A DNA stretch of 64,000 nucleotides from Terriglobia bacterium (GTDB lineage: Bacteria > Acidobacteriota > Terriglobia > Terriglobales > Acidobacteriaceae): positions 1 through 64,000 of the forward strand of contig JAIQFP010000015.1 of NCBI GenBank assembly GCA_020073165.1, read 5' to 3'. Below the pieces are notes generated by a model that saw nothing but the letters and a program-made list of their open reading frames with translations, had not been told where the DNA came from and did no database searches. The position numbers and the translations under genes were made by a program. The stretch's first letter is position 1. Every line of letters begins with the position of its first letter. Of this stretch, positions 7,650 to 15,312 are shown in pieces.

Positions 7650-9725
7650 GTGGAACCGTCCCAGAACAAGTCGTCCTCCCTGTGGCAGACGTTGTTCGGC
7701 CATCCCATCCGCGCCTTTGGCGTGGTGAGCTTGCTGTTTTTGATTTCGCTGGCCATCGCTCCCGCCAAGAATCATTTCAGCGAATGGCGCCACTATCAGA
7801 AGCAATACCTGGTGCTGATTCGCGGCCGCGGCGATGCCATCACGCTGCAACGCCACTTGCAGCCCGGCATCCAGCAGATCTGGCTCCCGGAACTGGGCGT
7901 GGTCGATCGGTGTACCAGTTGTCACGTCGGACTCAAGGAAGCCAGCCTGGCGGACGTCACCACCCAGCCCTTCCGCCGCCATCCGGTAATTCCGCACACC
8001 ATTGACCAGTTCGGGTGCGTGATGTGCCATCGCGGGCAGGGGGCGGCGACCACGGTCGAGGAAGCCCACAGCAGCACCTTGGCCTGGGAGGAGCCCTTGC
8101 TGCCCGCACGCTACGTGGAGTCTTCCTGCGGGCAATGCCACCGGGTTCCCTTGACGGGCACGCCACAGTTGAACCTGGGGCGTCAGCTTCTGGCTCGGAA
8201 TGGCTGCGTGCACTGCCATACCGTCAAGCTGCCCGATGGCACCACGATGAAGGCGACTGACGATCCGCCTTCGCTGGTGCACATTGCGGACAAGACCACT
8301 CGCGAATGGATCTACGCCTGGTTAAAGGACCCGGCGGCTTACGCGGTGTCCGCCACCATGCCGAACTTCAAGTTGAGCGATGACGATGCCCGCGATATCT
8401 CCGCCTTCCTCATCGCCAACAGCACGCCTCTGCCGGGCGACACGGCGCCCGTCGCGGCAACTCAGAAAGCGCCCGATCCAACCGCCGGAGCCAGCCTCTA
8501 CGGCGAATCGTTCTGCGCCTCCTGTCACGCGGTGCAGAACGCGGCGGGAAACCTGGTCGGCGGCGACGTAGGCCCCGAGCTGACTCGCGTGGGCAGCAAG
8601 GTGAAACCAGAGTGGCTGCAGGTGTGGCTGCGGAATGAGCGCATCTATGATCCCCCCACCGAGATGCCCCATTACCGCTTCAACGAACAGCAGGTCGCTC
8701 TGCTTCGTACTTTCCTCCTAAACAAGACAGACTCCGATCTGCTGGCCAACGTCCGCCTGGATGCGGCCACTCCGGAGCAGATTGCCCACGGCAAGACTCT
8801 GGTGACCGAGTACGGATGCGCGTCGTGCCACGAGGTTGGCGGAATCAAGAAGCCGGAGAATTTCGCTCCGGAGCTGACCCGCATCGGCAGCAAGCCGGTC
8901 GCGCAGCTGATTTTCCTTCCGGGCATGCAGCACACCCTGCCGGATTACATCGCGGCCAAGATCCGCAATCCACGTTCGTTCGGGTCGGCGCTCAAGATGC
9001 CGCAGTACACCTTTGCGCCGTCGCAGGTCGACGCGCTCACCACGGCGCTGCTCTCTCTTACGGAACGGGCGCGCACTCTGCCCGCGGCGCTGGCTGTGCC
9101 GGCTCCGTCGGCTTCGACTTACCAGCCCGCAGGCAGGGCGGGACAGTTGATGGCCGATCTGGGGTGCTTCAGTTGCCATGCCATCAATGGACGCGGCGGC
9201 GACATGGCTCCTGATCTCACTTGGGAAGGCAGTTCGGTGCAGCGGCCGTGGCTGGCAGAATTCCTCAAGAACCCCAACACGCTGCGCCCCGCGCTCATCC
9301 GCCGCATGCCCAGGTTCAACCTCAGCGATGGCGAGATCAACGAACTGACCAACTACATCATGACCGTTTACCAGAGTCCCGCCATCGACCGCGACTCCAT
9401 GCCGCTAAGCGGCTATCCGGCGGCACAGGTGGAGCAGGGCAGGCAACTCTTTTACTCGAAGTATGCCTGCCAGTCCTGCCACATCGTGGACACGAAAACT
9501 GACAAAGGCTACATCGGTCCCACGCTGACCCAGGTCGGCTCCCGCCTGACGCCAGCGTGGATTTACTCCTGGCTGAAGAACCCGCAGGCGCTGCGTCCCG
9601 GTACCATCGAGCCCAACCGCAACATGAGTGATGAAGATGCCCGCGCGCTGACCGCCTACCTGGCAACGCTGAAGAGTTCCGGCAAGCCGGGGACGAAAGT
9701 GGCCAGGCTGGAGGCGCGGCCATGA
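7650..9725 (+). CDS. Octahaem cytochrome c (bc-complex-associated)
   Basis: A 691-residue protein beginning with GTG. One N-terminal helix (about 25-45) anchors it with the bulk outside the cytoplasm. Eight CXXCH motifs are seen: CTSCH (about residue 88), CVMCH (123), CGQCH (160), CVHCH (186), CASCH (289), CASCH (390), CFSCH (506) and CQSCH (607). The last five domains each have the RxGSK..WL..WLKNP pattern and a methionine in a xMPxF/Y context, as in class I cytochromes c, so the protein looks like a tandem chain of monohaem domains after a compact haem-rich N terminus. It probably takes the place of cytochrome c1/f and extends the path across the periplasm. Coupled at both ends to its neighbours. 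Confidence 0.92.
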   Translation: MEPSQNKSSSLWQTLFGHPIRAFGVVSLLFLISLAIAPAKNHFSEWRHYQKQYLVLIRGRGDAITLQRHLQPGIQQIWLPELGVVDRCTSCHVGLKEASLADVTTQPFRRHPVIPHTIDQFGCVMCHRGQGAATTVEEAHSSTLAWEEPLLPARYVESSCGQCHRVPLTGTPQLNLGRQLLARNGCVHCHTVKLPDGTTMKATDDPPSLVHIADKTTREWIYAWLKDPAAYAVSATMPNFKLSDDDARDISAFLIANSTPLPGDTAPVAATQKAPDPTAGASLYGESFCASCHAVQNAAGNLVGGDVGPELTRVGSKVKPEWLQVWLRNERIYDPPTEMPHYRFNEQQVALLRTFLLNKTDSDLLANVRLDAATPEQIAHGKTLVTEYGCASCHEVGGIKKPENFAPELTRIGSKPVAQLIFLPGMQHTLPDYIAAKIRNPRSFGSALKMPQYTFAPSQVDALTTALLSLTERARTLPAALAVPAPSASTYQPAGRAGQLMADLGCFSCHAINGRGGDMAPDLTWEGSSVQRPWLAEFLKNPNTLRPALIRRMPRFNLSDGEINELTNYIMTVYQSPAIDRDSMPLSGYPAAQVEQGRQLFYSKYACQSCHIVDTKTDKGYIGPTLTQVGSRLTPAWIYSWLKNPQALRPGTIEPNRNMSDEDARALTAYLATLKSSGKPGTKVARLEARP

Positions 9726-10453
9726 CGCGACTCATCACCATCAGCGTAATAGCGTTTTCTATCGCCTTGACCGGCTGCGCGCGCAAAACCGCATCGGCTG
9801 GCGGTCCCAAGCCGACCGCATGGGGTGCAGCGATCGTCGAATCCAGCGGAGGCAAGCAGGCCGGTGCTGTGGGGTCGCTCCTGGAACAGCCAGTCGTGGT
9901 GCAGGTGAATGATGAGCAGGGAACCGCTATTCCCGGGGCGCCGGTTGAGTTCAGCGGTCCCAGCGGTGTCAGCTTCGACCCCCCCAGCGGACTGACAGAT
10001 TCCAGCGGCCAGTTCACTACCAATGTCATGCTGGGAGGTATGGCTGGACGCTACCAGATTACCGCCACCACGCTCACCAAGGCACAGAAGCGAGTCGATC
10101 TCAAACTGGAGGAGATTGCTCTGGGATACCAAGAGCAATTGGGATTTCAGCTCAACGACAAGTACTGCGCGCGCTGCCACAATCCCGAGTCCTCGCCGGA
10201 GCGGGTTTCCAACTACGACAACCTGGAAGTCAAGCCCCACGCCTTCACCGAGGGTGACACGCTGAACAAAATGAGTGACGCTGATCTCACCGCCATCATC
10301 AGTCACGGCGGGCCGGCACTAAGCAAGTCACCGTGGATGCCGCCTTACGGCTATACTCTCAGCAAGTCAGACATCCAGGCGCTGATCGCCTACATCCGCA
10401 TGGTGTCTGATCCGCCCTATCAAGCTTCCGGAACGGTGTATGCGCAAAAATAG
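9722..10453 (+). CDS. Lipoprotein with Ig-like domain and C-terminal cytochrome c
   Basis: A 243-residue lipoprotein. The signal peptide ends in the lipobox LTGC (acylated Cys at about residue 19). Residues about 55-125 form a bacterial Ig-like (Big_1-type) domain, recognised by QVNDEQGTAIPGAPVEFSG and LTDSSGQFTT. The last 100 residues hold a monohaem cytochrome c: CARCH at about 149 and a distal SPWMPPYG methionine. The start overlaps the octahaem gene by 4 bp (ATGA). A membrane-tethered haem on an Ig-like stalk suits a role as terminal electron donor or acceptor to the periplasmic chain. The Ig-cytochrome fusion is unusual. Confidence 0.75.
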   Translation: MTRLITISVIAFSIALTGCARKTASAGGPKPTAWGAAIVESSGGKQAGAVGSLLEQPVVVQVNDEQGTAIPGAPVEFSGPSGVSFDPPSGLTDSSGQFTTNVMLGGMAGRYQITATTLTKAQKRVDLKLEEIALGYQEQLGFQLNDKYCARCHNPESSPERVSNYDNLEVKPHAFTEGDTLNKMSDADLTAIISHGGPALSKSPWMPPYGYTLSKSDIQALIAYIRMVSDPPYQASGTVYAQK

Positions 10454-11744
10454 CGTTGTCGGTTTGGCTGTGGTTCTGTTGTTGGCTGGTGCTTCTCTTG
10501 CACAGGTCCTGTCACCCGCGGAGATTAAAGATACAGACCTCCGCGCCTTGCAGCAGCAGTATATGGACGACCTGAAGCAGGTCGGTCAGGACATTCTTGC
10601 CAATCAATTCGAGTATCCCTTCTACCTCAGCCGCAAGCTGGACCTCGACGAAGCCCAGCAGGCGCGGGCCGACCAGCGTTCCATCCGCTTCGATCGCTTC
10701 AACAGCCAGATTGTATTGGCGGTGACCGGGAACTACTATGCCAGCTATTCCGCCGATAAGATGAGCAAAGACCAGCGGGCGCGGGAAACGCTCTTGAAAG
10801 TGGTGATGCCGGTGCTGAAGGCCGAGGTTCCCCGTTTTCAGAGCAACCACCAGATCAGGGGATATGCCGTGGAGATTTCCCATCACATCATGGGCAAAGT
10901 GATGGGAGTGTCGATGGAACGGCCGGAGAACCTGATGGTGTACCTGCCGCAAGCCGCCGCGATCCGCCTGGTGGCCGCCAAAGACGACGCGACTCAGCAG
11001 GCAGCGCTCCTGCAGGGACAAGTATTCCTGAACGCGCAACCAATCACCATCTGGCTGAACGGCGAGGGCCCGCAACTCGCGGGCAACGCTCCCGCGGACG
11101 ACACGTCCAGTGCCAGCCAGACTCAAGCCTCCAAGGCCGGAGTTGAAATTGTGCACAGCGGCGACGGAAGCGGCGCGGAAGTAGCGGGAACAGCATCCGC
11201 TGTCCCAAGCTTCCCAAAGCCGAAAGAACCTCCACCGGCTCCGCCACGGGACACTTCGTCTCAGGCGCTAGCCGGGCTACAGGCTGCCAACCAGGAACTC
11301 ATCGGCCAGATCGTGAAAGAGCTGGATGCCCAGGCCCACTTTGTAACCTACACGACCCCGAGCTTTGTAGCCTTCCGCCAGGGAATTTATCTCGAACTCT
11401 CGATCAATACCAACCTGCCCGAATCCGCCGGCGGATCACGTTACAAGCTGGCAGCCGTGGCGTTCGATGATCACGTGGCCCACCTGGTCCGGCCGGCGCT
11501 GGCCTATTTCAAGGATGAGCCGAAGTTCGACGGCATCGGATTCAGTACCACGGTGCACGTGGCCGGAAAATCAGCGGCGGCCAGCACGTCGCAAGCGGTG
11601 GAATTCTTCTTTCCGTTCTCCGCTCTGCACTGCTATGAAAAGTACGATTGCACCGGCCAGCAGTTGATTGACGCCGGGACGGTGCTGGTCAACGGGGAAC
11701 GAGTCGGACTCGATCTCCAGGTAGCGGAGGCGGGCGGGCGGTAG
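10440..11744 (+). CDS. Exported protein of unknown function, end of bc operon
   Basis: A 434-residue protein with a clear signal peptide (residues 1-21, ASLAQ). No family is recognised. Residues 30-190 are rich in helix-forming and charged residues. A Pro/Ala/Ser-rich linker follows at about 215-280 (KPKEPPPAPPRD), then a beta-rich C-terminal domain with YEKYDCTGQQLID; its cysteines are few and it has no CXXCH. The start overlaps the lipoprotein gene by 14 bp, so it is co-translated with the electron-transfer operon and probably serves it, for example in assembly or as an accessory subunit. This role is inferred from coupling alone. Confidence 0.65.
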   Translation: MRKNSVVGLAVVLLLAGASLAQVLSPAEIKDTDLRALQQQYMDDLKQVGQDILANQFEYPFYLSRKLDLDEAQQARADQRSIRFDRFNSQIVLAVTGNYYASYSADKMSKDQRARETLLKVVMPVLKAEVPRFQSNHQIRGYAVEISHHIMGKVMGVSMERPENLMVYLPQAAAIRLVAAKDDATQQAALLQGQVFLNAQPITIWLNGEGPQLAGNAPADDTSSASQTQASKAGVEIVHSGDGSGAEVAGTASAVPSFPKPKEPPPAPPRDTSSQALAGLQAANQELIGQIVKELDAQAHFVTYTTPSFVAFRQGIYLELSINTNLPESAGGSRYKLAAVAFDDHVAHLVRPALAYFKDEPKFDGIGFSTTVHVAGKSAAASTSQAVEFFFPFSALHCYEKYDCTGQQLIDAGTVLVNGERVGLDLQVAEAGGR

Positions 11745-12088
11745 CCCAGGCTTGGCGAAGTTCGGCTTCGCCGGGCATCGCCCACGTTCCACTTGGTCTC
11801 ACAACTGTGCGGACTTCTTGACTCACCTGGGGTTAGGGGATCGTCGCCAGCGACCCGCAGCAGGTATCCCTACACGTAGTTGCGCAGTATCTGCCCGGCC
11901 GAAGCTGATGTCAAGATGCACGAGTTTGCATTTGATCTCAGTCGCGTGGCGCAAGCTTCGGTAGTCCGAACCCCTGGAATTCATTGACCTTTAATAATTC
12001 CGCAATACTCCTGCAACACCGGCGGTCCAGACTCGCCACCAGACAGGGATCGGTGTTTGTGTCTTTTCCCCGAGACAACCCCATCGCC
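11745..12088. other. Intergenic region with hairpin
   Basis: A 7-bp hairpin GGCGAAG-TTCGG-CTTCGCC (11754-11772) follows the operon but lacks a U tract. Further on, TTGACC with TACTCC 16 bases later (about 11983-12010) is a possible weak promoter for the regulator. No gene is recognised. Confidence 0.4.
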
Positions 12089-12835
12089 ATGAGCGCTCCT
12101 AGGTACCCAGCAGAACTCTTGACCGGGAAACCCCTCATCTTTGTGGTCGAGGACGATACCGATATTGCGCGCCTGGTCTGCCTTCACCTCGGCCTCTCCG
12201 GTTACACCACGCGCTGGTTTCCCGGTGCGTTGTCCGTCGTCGAGGAAGCGGTTAAGAACGTCCCATCCTTGTTTCTGCTGGACATCATGATCCCCGGCGA
12301 TGGTTTCGAACTCTGCCGTCATATCCGGCAGAGCAAGACCCTCGCCGGGGTGCACATCATTTTCCTGACCGCCAAGGCCAGCGAAGCTGATCGGGTGAGA
12401 GGATTAGAGCTCGGGGGCGATGATTACATCACCAAGCCCTTCAGCCCGCGCGAGCTCGTGGCCAGGGTACGGGCGGTTCTGCGCAGATCGCAGGGAGCCG
12501 AGCAGCCCAGTGCTCTCAAGCTAGGCCATATTGAGATCGACGCTGCTTCCATGATTGTGAGAGTCGGGGGTGCAACCGTGGCCACGACCACGCGCGAATT
12601 TCGCCTGTTGGAGTACCTGGCGCGCCATGCTGCCCGCGTCTTCACCCGCGATCAGCTTCTCGACGCTGTCTGGACGGAGGGCTCGTTCGTCACCCCGCGC
12701 TCCATCGATGTTTACGTGCGCCGCTTGCGGGAGAAAATCGAGCCTGACCCGGACCATCCCAGCTACCTGAAGACCGTGCGCGGGATCGGTTACCGCTTTG
12801 ATGTTCCCAAGGAAACCGGCAAAGAGGTCCGGTAG
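12089..12835 (+). CDS. OmpR/PhoB-type response regulator
   Basis: A 248-residue two-domain regulator. The receiver domain has the acidic pocket E21-D22-D23, phospho-acceptor D65 (LLDIMIPG), T94 (FLTAK) and K116 (KPFSP), so it should be phosphorylated normally. A winged-helix DNA-binding domain (about 148-240) shows TREFRLLEYLARHAARVFTR and the recognition region VYVRRLREKIE. No histidine kinase lies beside it, so it is an orphan in this window. ATG 12089 gives the usual family length; the frame remains open upstream to 11984. It lies between the respiratory operon and haem genes, but regulation of either is only a guess. Confidence 0.9.
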   Translation: MSAPRYPAELLTGKPLIFVVEDDTDIARLVCLHLGLSGYTTRWFPGALSVVEEAVKNVPSLFLLDIMIPGDGFELCRHIRQSKTLAGVHIIFLTAKASEADRVRGLELGGDDYITKPFSPRELVARVRAVLRRSQGAEQPSALKLGHIEIDAASMIVRVGGATVATTTREFRLLEYLARHAARVFTRDQLLDAVWTEGSFVTPRSIDVYVRRLREKIEPDPDHPSYLKTVRGIGYRFDVPKETGKEVR

Positions 12836-12880
12836 CTTAGGGAGACCGGATCAGACCTGCTATGCCGTTCGGCGATATTC

Positions 12881-13102
12881 CTAACGGGCGTGGTGCGTAG
12901 GAGTTCCGTGGGCGGCTCCACCCGGATCCAGAATGCCCTCGGTCGTGATTCGGCTGGCTTTCGAGATTTCTTCGGCAATCTTGACCAGAGCTGCGTTGCT
13001 GCGAACCGGTTCCTCCGCCGAAATCACGGAGCTGGCAGCCAGGGTAAACAGCAGGGCATCTTCCTGCTTGTCAAAGTAGAGGACAACCTGACTCGCTGCC
13101 AT
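12881..13102 (-). CDS. Small conserved-looking hypothetical protein
   Basis: A 73-residue soluble protein, acidic in the middle, with the sequence VVLYFDKQEDALLFTLAASS near its start. No family is recognised. ATG at 13102 is supported by a GGAGG eight bases upstream on the minus strand; a TTG at 13117 lies before that SD. It is divergent from hemE and convergent with the response regulator. The good ribosome binding site and ordinary amino-acid usage argue that it is real. Confidence 0.55.
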   Translation of the reverse strand: MAASQVVLYFDKQEDALLFTLAASSVISAEEPVRSNAALVKIAEEISKASRITTEGILDPGGAAHGTPTHHAR

Positions 13103-13262
13103 CCCGGGTACCTCCAATTCGTGTGAGGAAATGATAGGCCGATTCGGCGCACGCCGGGGGTACTCTCTTGGTGCCCCAATACTCAGAAGGGCAGGGCGGA
13201 TACCGGCGGCACACCGCGGCAGACCGCCGCCAAAGTATGAAAAATGCTACATTTAAAGATTC

Positions 13263-14303
13263 ATGTCCGCCCCGGAATCCCGCTTCGTGAAGGCCTGTAA
13301 GGCGCAACCCGTCGACCGGACGCCGGTCTGGTTCATGCGCCAGGCGGGGCGCTACATGGCCGAGTACCGCGCGGTCCGCAAGCAATATTCCCTGATCGAA
13401 ATCTGCAAAAAGCCTCAGGTCGCCGCGGAAGTCACCATCACTGCCGCCGAAGCTCTGGGCGTGGACGCGGCCATTGTCTTTGCGGATCTCCTCTTGCCTC
13501 TCGAAGTGATGGGTCTGCCGTTCCACTTTTCCGCCGGAGAAGGTCCCGTTATCGCCAAGCCGGTACGTGAGCAGGCAGATGTTACGCACCTGCGCACCGA
13601 CTGCGCTGCCGATCTCGGATACGTTGCCGAGGCAGTCCGCCTGGTCTGCAAGCATTTTGGAACAAGCCTCCCGGTGATCGGTTTCTGCGGCGCCCCCTTC
13701 ACCCTCGCCAGCTACATGATCGAGGGCGGCGGTTCGCGCAACTATGTTCACACCAAGAAGATGATGTACTCCTCGCCCGCAGCATGGGACGAACTGATGC
13801 GCAAGCTGGTCGCGGTCGTCTCGGTCTATGCCGCTGAGCAGGTGCGCGCCGGCGCGGATACCATTCAGATCTTCGATAGTTGGGTCGGCTGCCTCAGCGT
13901 GGAGGACTATCGTCGCCATGTGCTGCCCCGCACCACGGAATTGGTGAAGCTCCTGCAAGAAACAGGCGTGCCCATCATTTATTTCGGCACCGACAGCGCC
14001 ACACTTCTGCCCTCCATGAAAGAAACCGGTGCAGAGGTCGTCGGCCTGGATTGGCGCATTCCGCTCGACGAGGGCTGGCACAGCGTGGGTTCAGGAGCGG
14101 TGCAGGGTAACCTTGACCCGGTCCTGCTATTCGCCGATTGGAAGGAACTGAAATCGCGCGCGGAAGACATTTTGCGTCGTGCCGCTGGTCGGCCCGGGCA
14201 CATCTTTAATTTGGGTCACGGCATACTCCCGGAGACCCCGGTGGAGAATGTAAAAGCGCTGGCCAAATTCGTCCACGAATTTCAACTGAGAACCGGGAAC
14301 TGA
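13263..14303 (+). CDS. hemE: Uroporphyrinogen decarboxylase
   Basis: A 346-residue cytoplasmic enzyme that decarboxylates the four acetate side chains of uroporphyrinogen III to give coproporphyrinogen III. The family signature PVWFMRQAGRYMAEYR is complete near residue 21, and GFCGAPFTLASYMIEGG and FDSWVGCLS also match the family. Length is typical. It heads hemE-hemH-hemY, which makes haem and would support the haem-rich proteins upstream. Its last six codons (QLRTGN) and stop codon lie in a 7-bp repeat array, so the C terminus has been rewritten or extended by repeat sequence. Confidence 0.97.
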   Translation: MSAPESRFVKACKAQPVDRTPVWFMRQAGRYMAEYRAVRKQYSLIEICKKPQVAAEVTITAAEALGVDAAIVFADLLLPLEVMGLPFHFSAGEGPVIAKPVREQADVTHLRTDCAADLGYVAEAVRLVCKHFGTSLPVIGFCGAPFTLASYMIEGGGSRNYVHTKKMMYSSPAAWDELMRKLVAVVSVYAAEQVRAGADTIQIFDSWVGCLSVEDYRRHVLPRTTELVKLLQETGVPIIYFGTDSATLLPSMKETGAEVVGLDWRIPLDEGWHSVGSGAVQGNLDPVLLFADWKELKSRAEDILRRAAGRPGHIFNLGHGILPETPVENVKALAKFVHEFQLRTGN

Positions 14304-14318
14304 GAACTGGGAACCGAT
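14284..14318. repeat. Heptamer array at hemE 3' end
   Basis: Five consecutive 7-bp units: AACTGAG, AACCGGG, AACTGAG, AACTGGG, AACCGAT. The TGA stop of hemE (14301-14303) lies in the array. The units are the same family as those at 53579-53613. Confidence 0.75.
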
Positions 14319-14362
14319 TTTCCGATCAAGATCAGCCTGTACAAAATTGCTGAAAGCGGGAC

Positions 14363-15307
14363 ATGTTGCACGTGACACCCAAAACCGAGAAGACTGCGGT
14401 CCTGCTGCTGGCCCACGGAAGCCCTGATTCGGTGGACGAGGTCCCGGCCTTCTTGTTGCAGGTGACCGGCGGACGTCCGCTCCCGCCGCAGGTTGTTCAG
14501 GAAGTGCAGCATCGCTACGGCCTGATTGGGAAGTCGCCGCTGACCGAACTGACTTTGAAACAAGGGGAACTACTGGCACGGGAGTTGGGATTGCCGGTGT
14601 ACGTGGGCATGCGCAACTGGAAGCCCTTCGTTGCCGATGCCGTCCGCCAGATGACCACTGACGGAATCGAGCGTGCGGTCGTCATTTGCCTCGCTCCACA
14701 GAACTCGCGCACCAGCGTTGGCCTGTACCGCGTCGCCCTCAACAGTGCCAACAACAGTGCGTTCGCAACCGAGTTCGTTGAGTCCTGGCACGATCACCCG
14801 TTGCTGATCAAAGCATTTACCGAGAGGCTGCATGCCGGGTGGAAGCATGCCTGCAGCGATATGGGGGCCAAGGTTCCAGTTATCTTTACCGCGCACAGCG
14901 TTCCCCAGCGCACCATCGCCGAGGGAGATCCCTACGAAACTCAAGCCAAAGAGACCGCGGCGCTGGTGGCCGGCGAAGCCACTCTCGGCACTAACGACTG
15001 GGTCTTTGCCTTTCAGAGTCAGGGCATGTCCGGTGGTACGTGGCTCGGACCCACTGTGGAAGACACCATTCGGAGTTTCAAAGACAAAGGTCATCACGGC
15101 GTGTTCATTCAGCCCATCGGATTTCTCTGCGATCATGTCGAAGTGCTCTACGACATCGACATCGGCTTCAAGCAATTTGCGGAGAAGGAAGGAATGCGCC
15201 TGTGGCGCGCCCAGTCGCTGAACGACTCACCGCGGTTGGCCGCGGCGCTGGCTGATATCGCCAGATCAAGGCTTGGTTGGAAGAGCGGAGCTTCCGCCCC
15301 GCGTTAG
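14363..15307 (+). CDS. hemH: Ferrochelatase (haem or coprohaem type)
   Basis: A 314-residue enzyme inserting Fe(II) into a porphyrin. The N terminus has VLLLAHGSP, the catalytic histidine is in VIFTAHSVPQ (about residue 177), and the conserved glutamate is in FLCDHVEVLYDID (about 260). It has no membrane helix and no C-terminal 2Fe-2S extension. It lies between hemE and a HemY/CgoX-type oxidase, the set used both in the classical protoporphyrin route and in the coproporphyrin-dependent route (as CpfC); no hemQ/chdC is present here, so the route is undecided. ATG 14363; the intergenic gap to hemE carries the heptamer array. Confidence 0.93.
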   Translation: MLHVTPKTEKTAVLLLAHGSPDSVDEVPAFLLQVTGGRPLPPQVVQEVQHRYGLIGKSPLTELTLKQGELLARELGLPVYVGMRNWKPFVADAVRQMTTDGIERAVVICLAPQNSRTSVGLYRVALNSANNSAFATEFVESWHDHPLLIKAFTERLHAGWKHACSDMGAKVPVIFTAHSVPQRTIAEGDPYETQAKETAALVAGEATLGTNDWVFAFQSQGMSGGTWLGPTVEDTIRSFKDKGHHGVFIQPIGFLCDHVEVLYDIDIGFKQFAEKEGMRLWRAQSLNDSPRLAAALADIARSRLGWKSGASAPR

Positions 15308-15312
15308 GGTCC

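Noticed and set aside
6780-8282. A 500-codon minus-strand open frame
   Set aside because: Lies opposite cytochrome b and octahaem cytochrome genes with clear motifs; its translation is His/Arg/Gln-rich without any domain.
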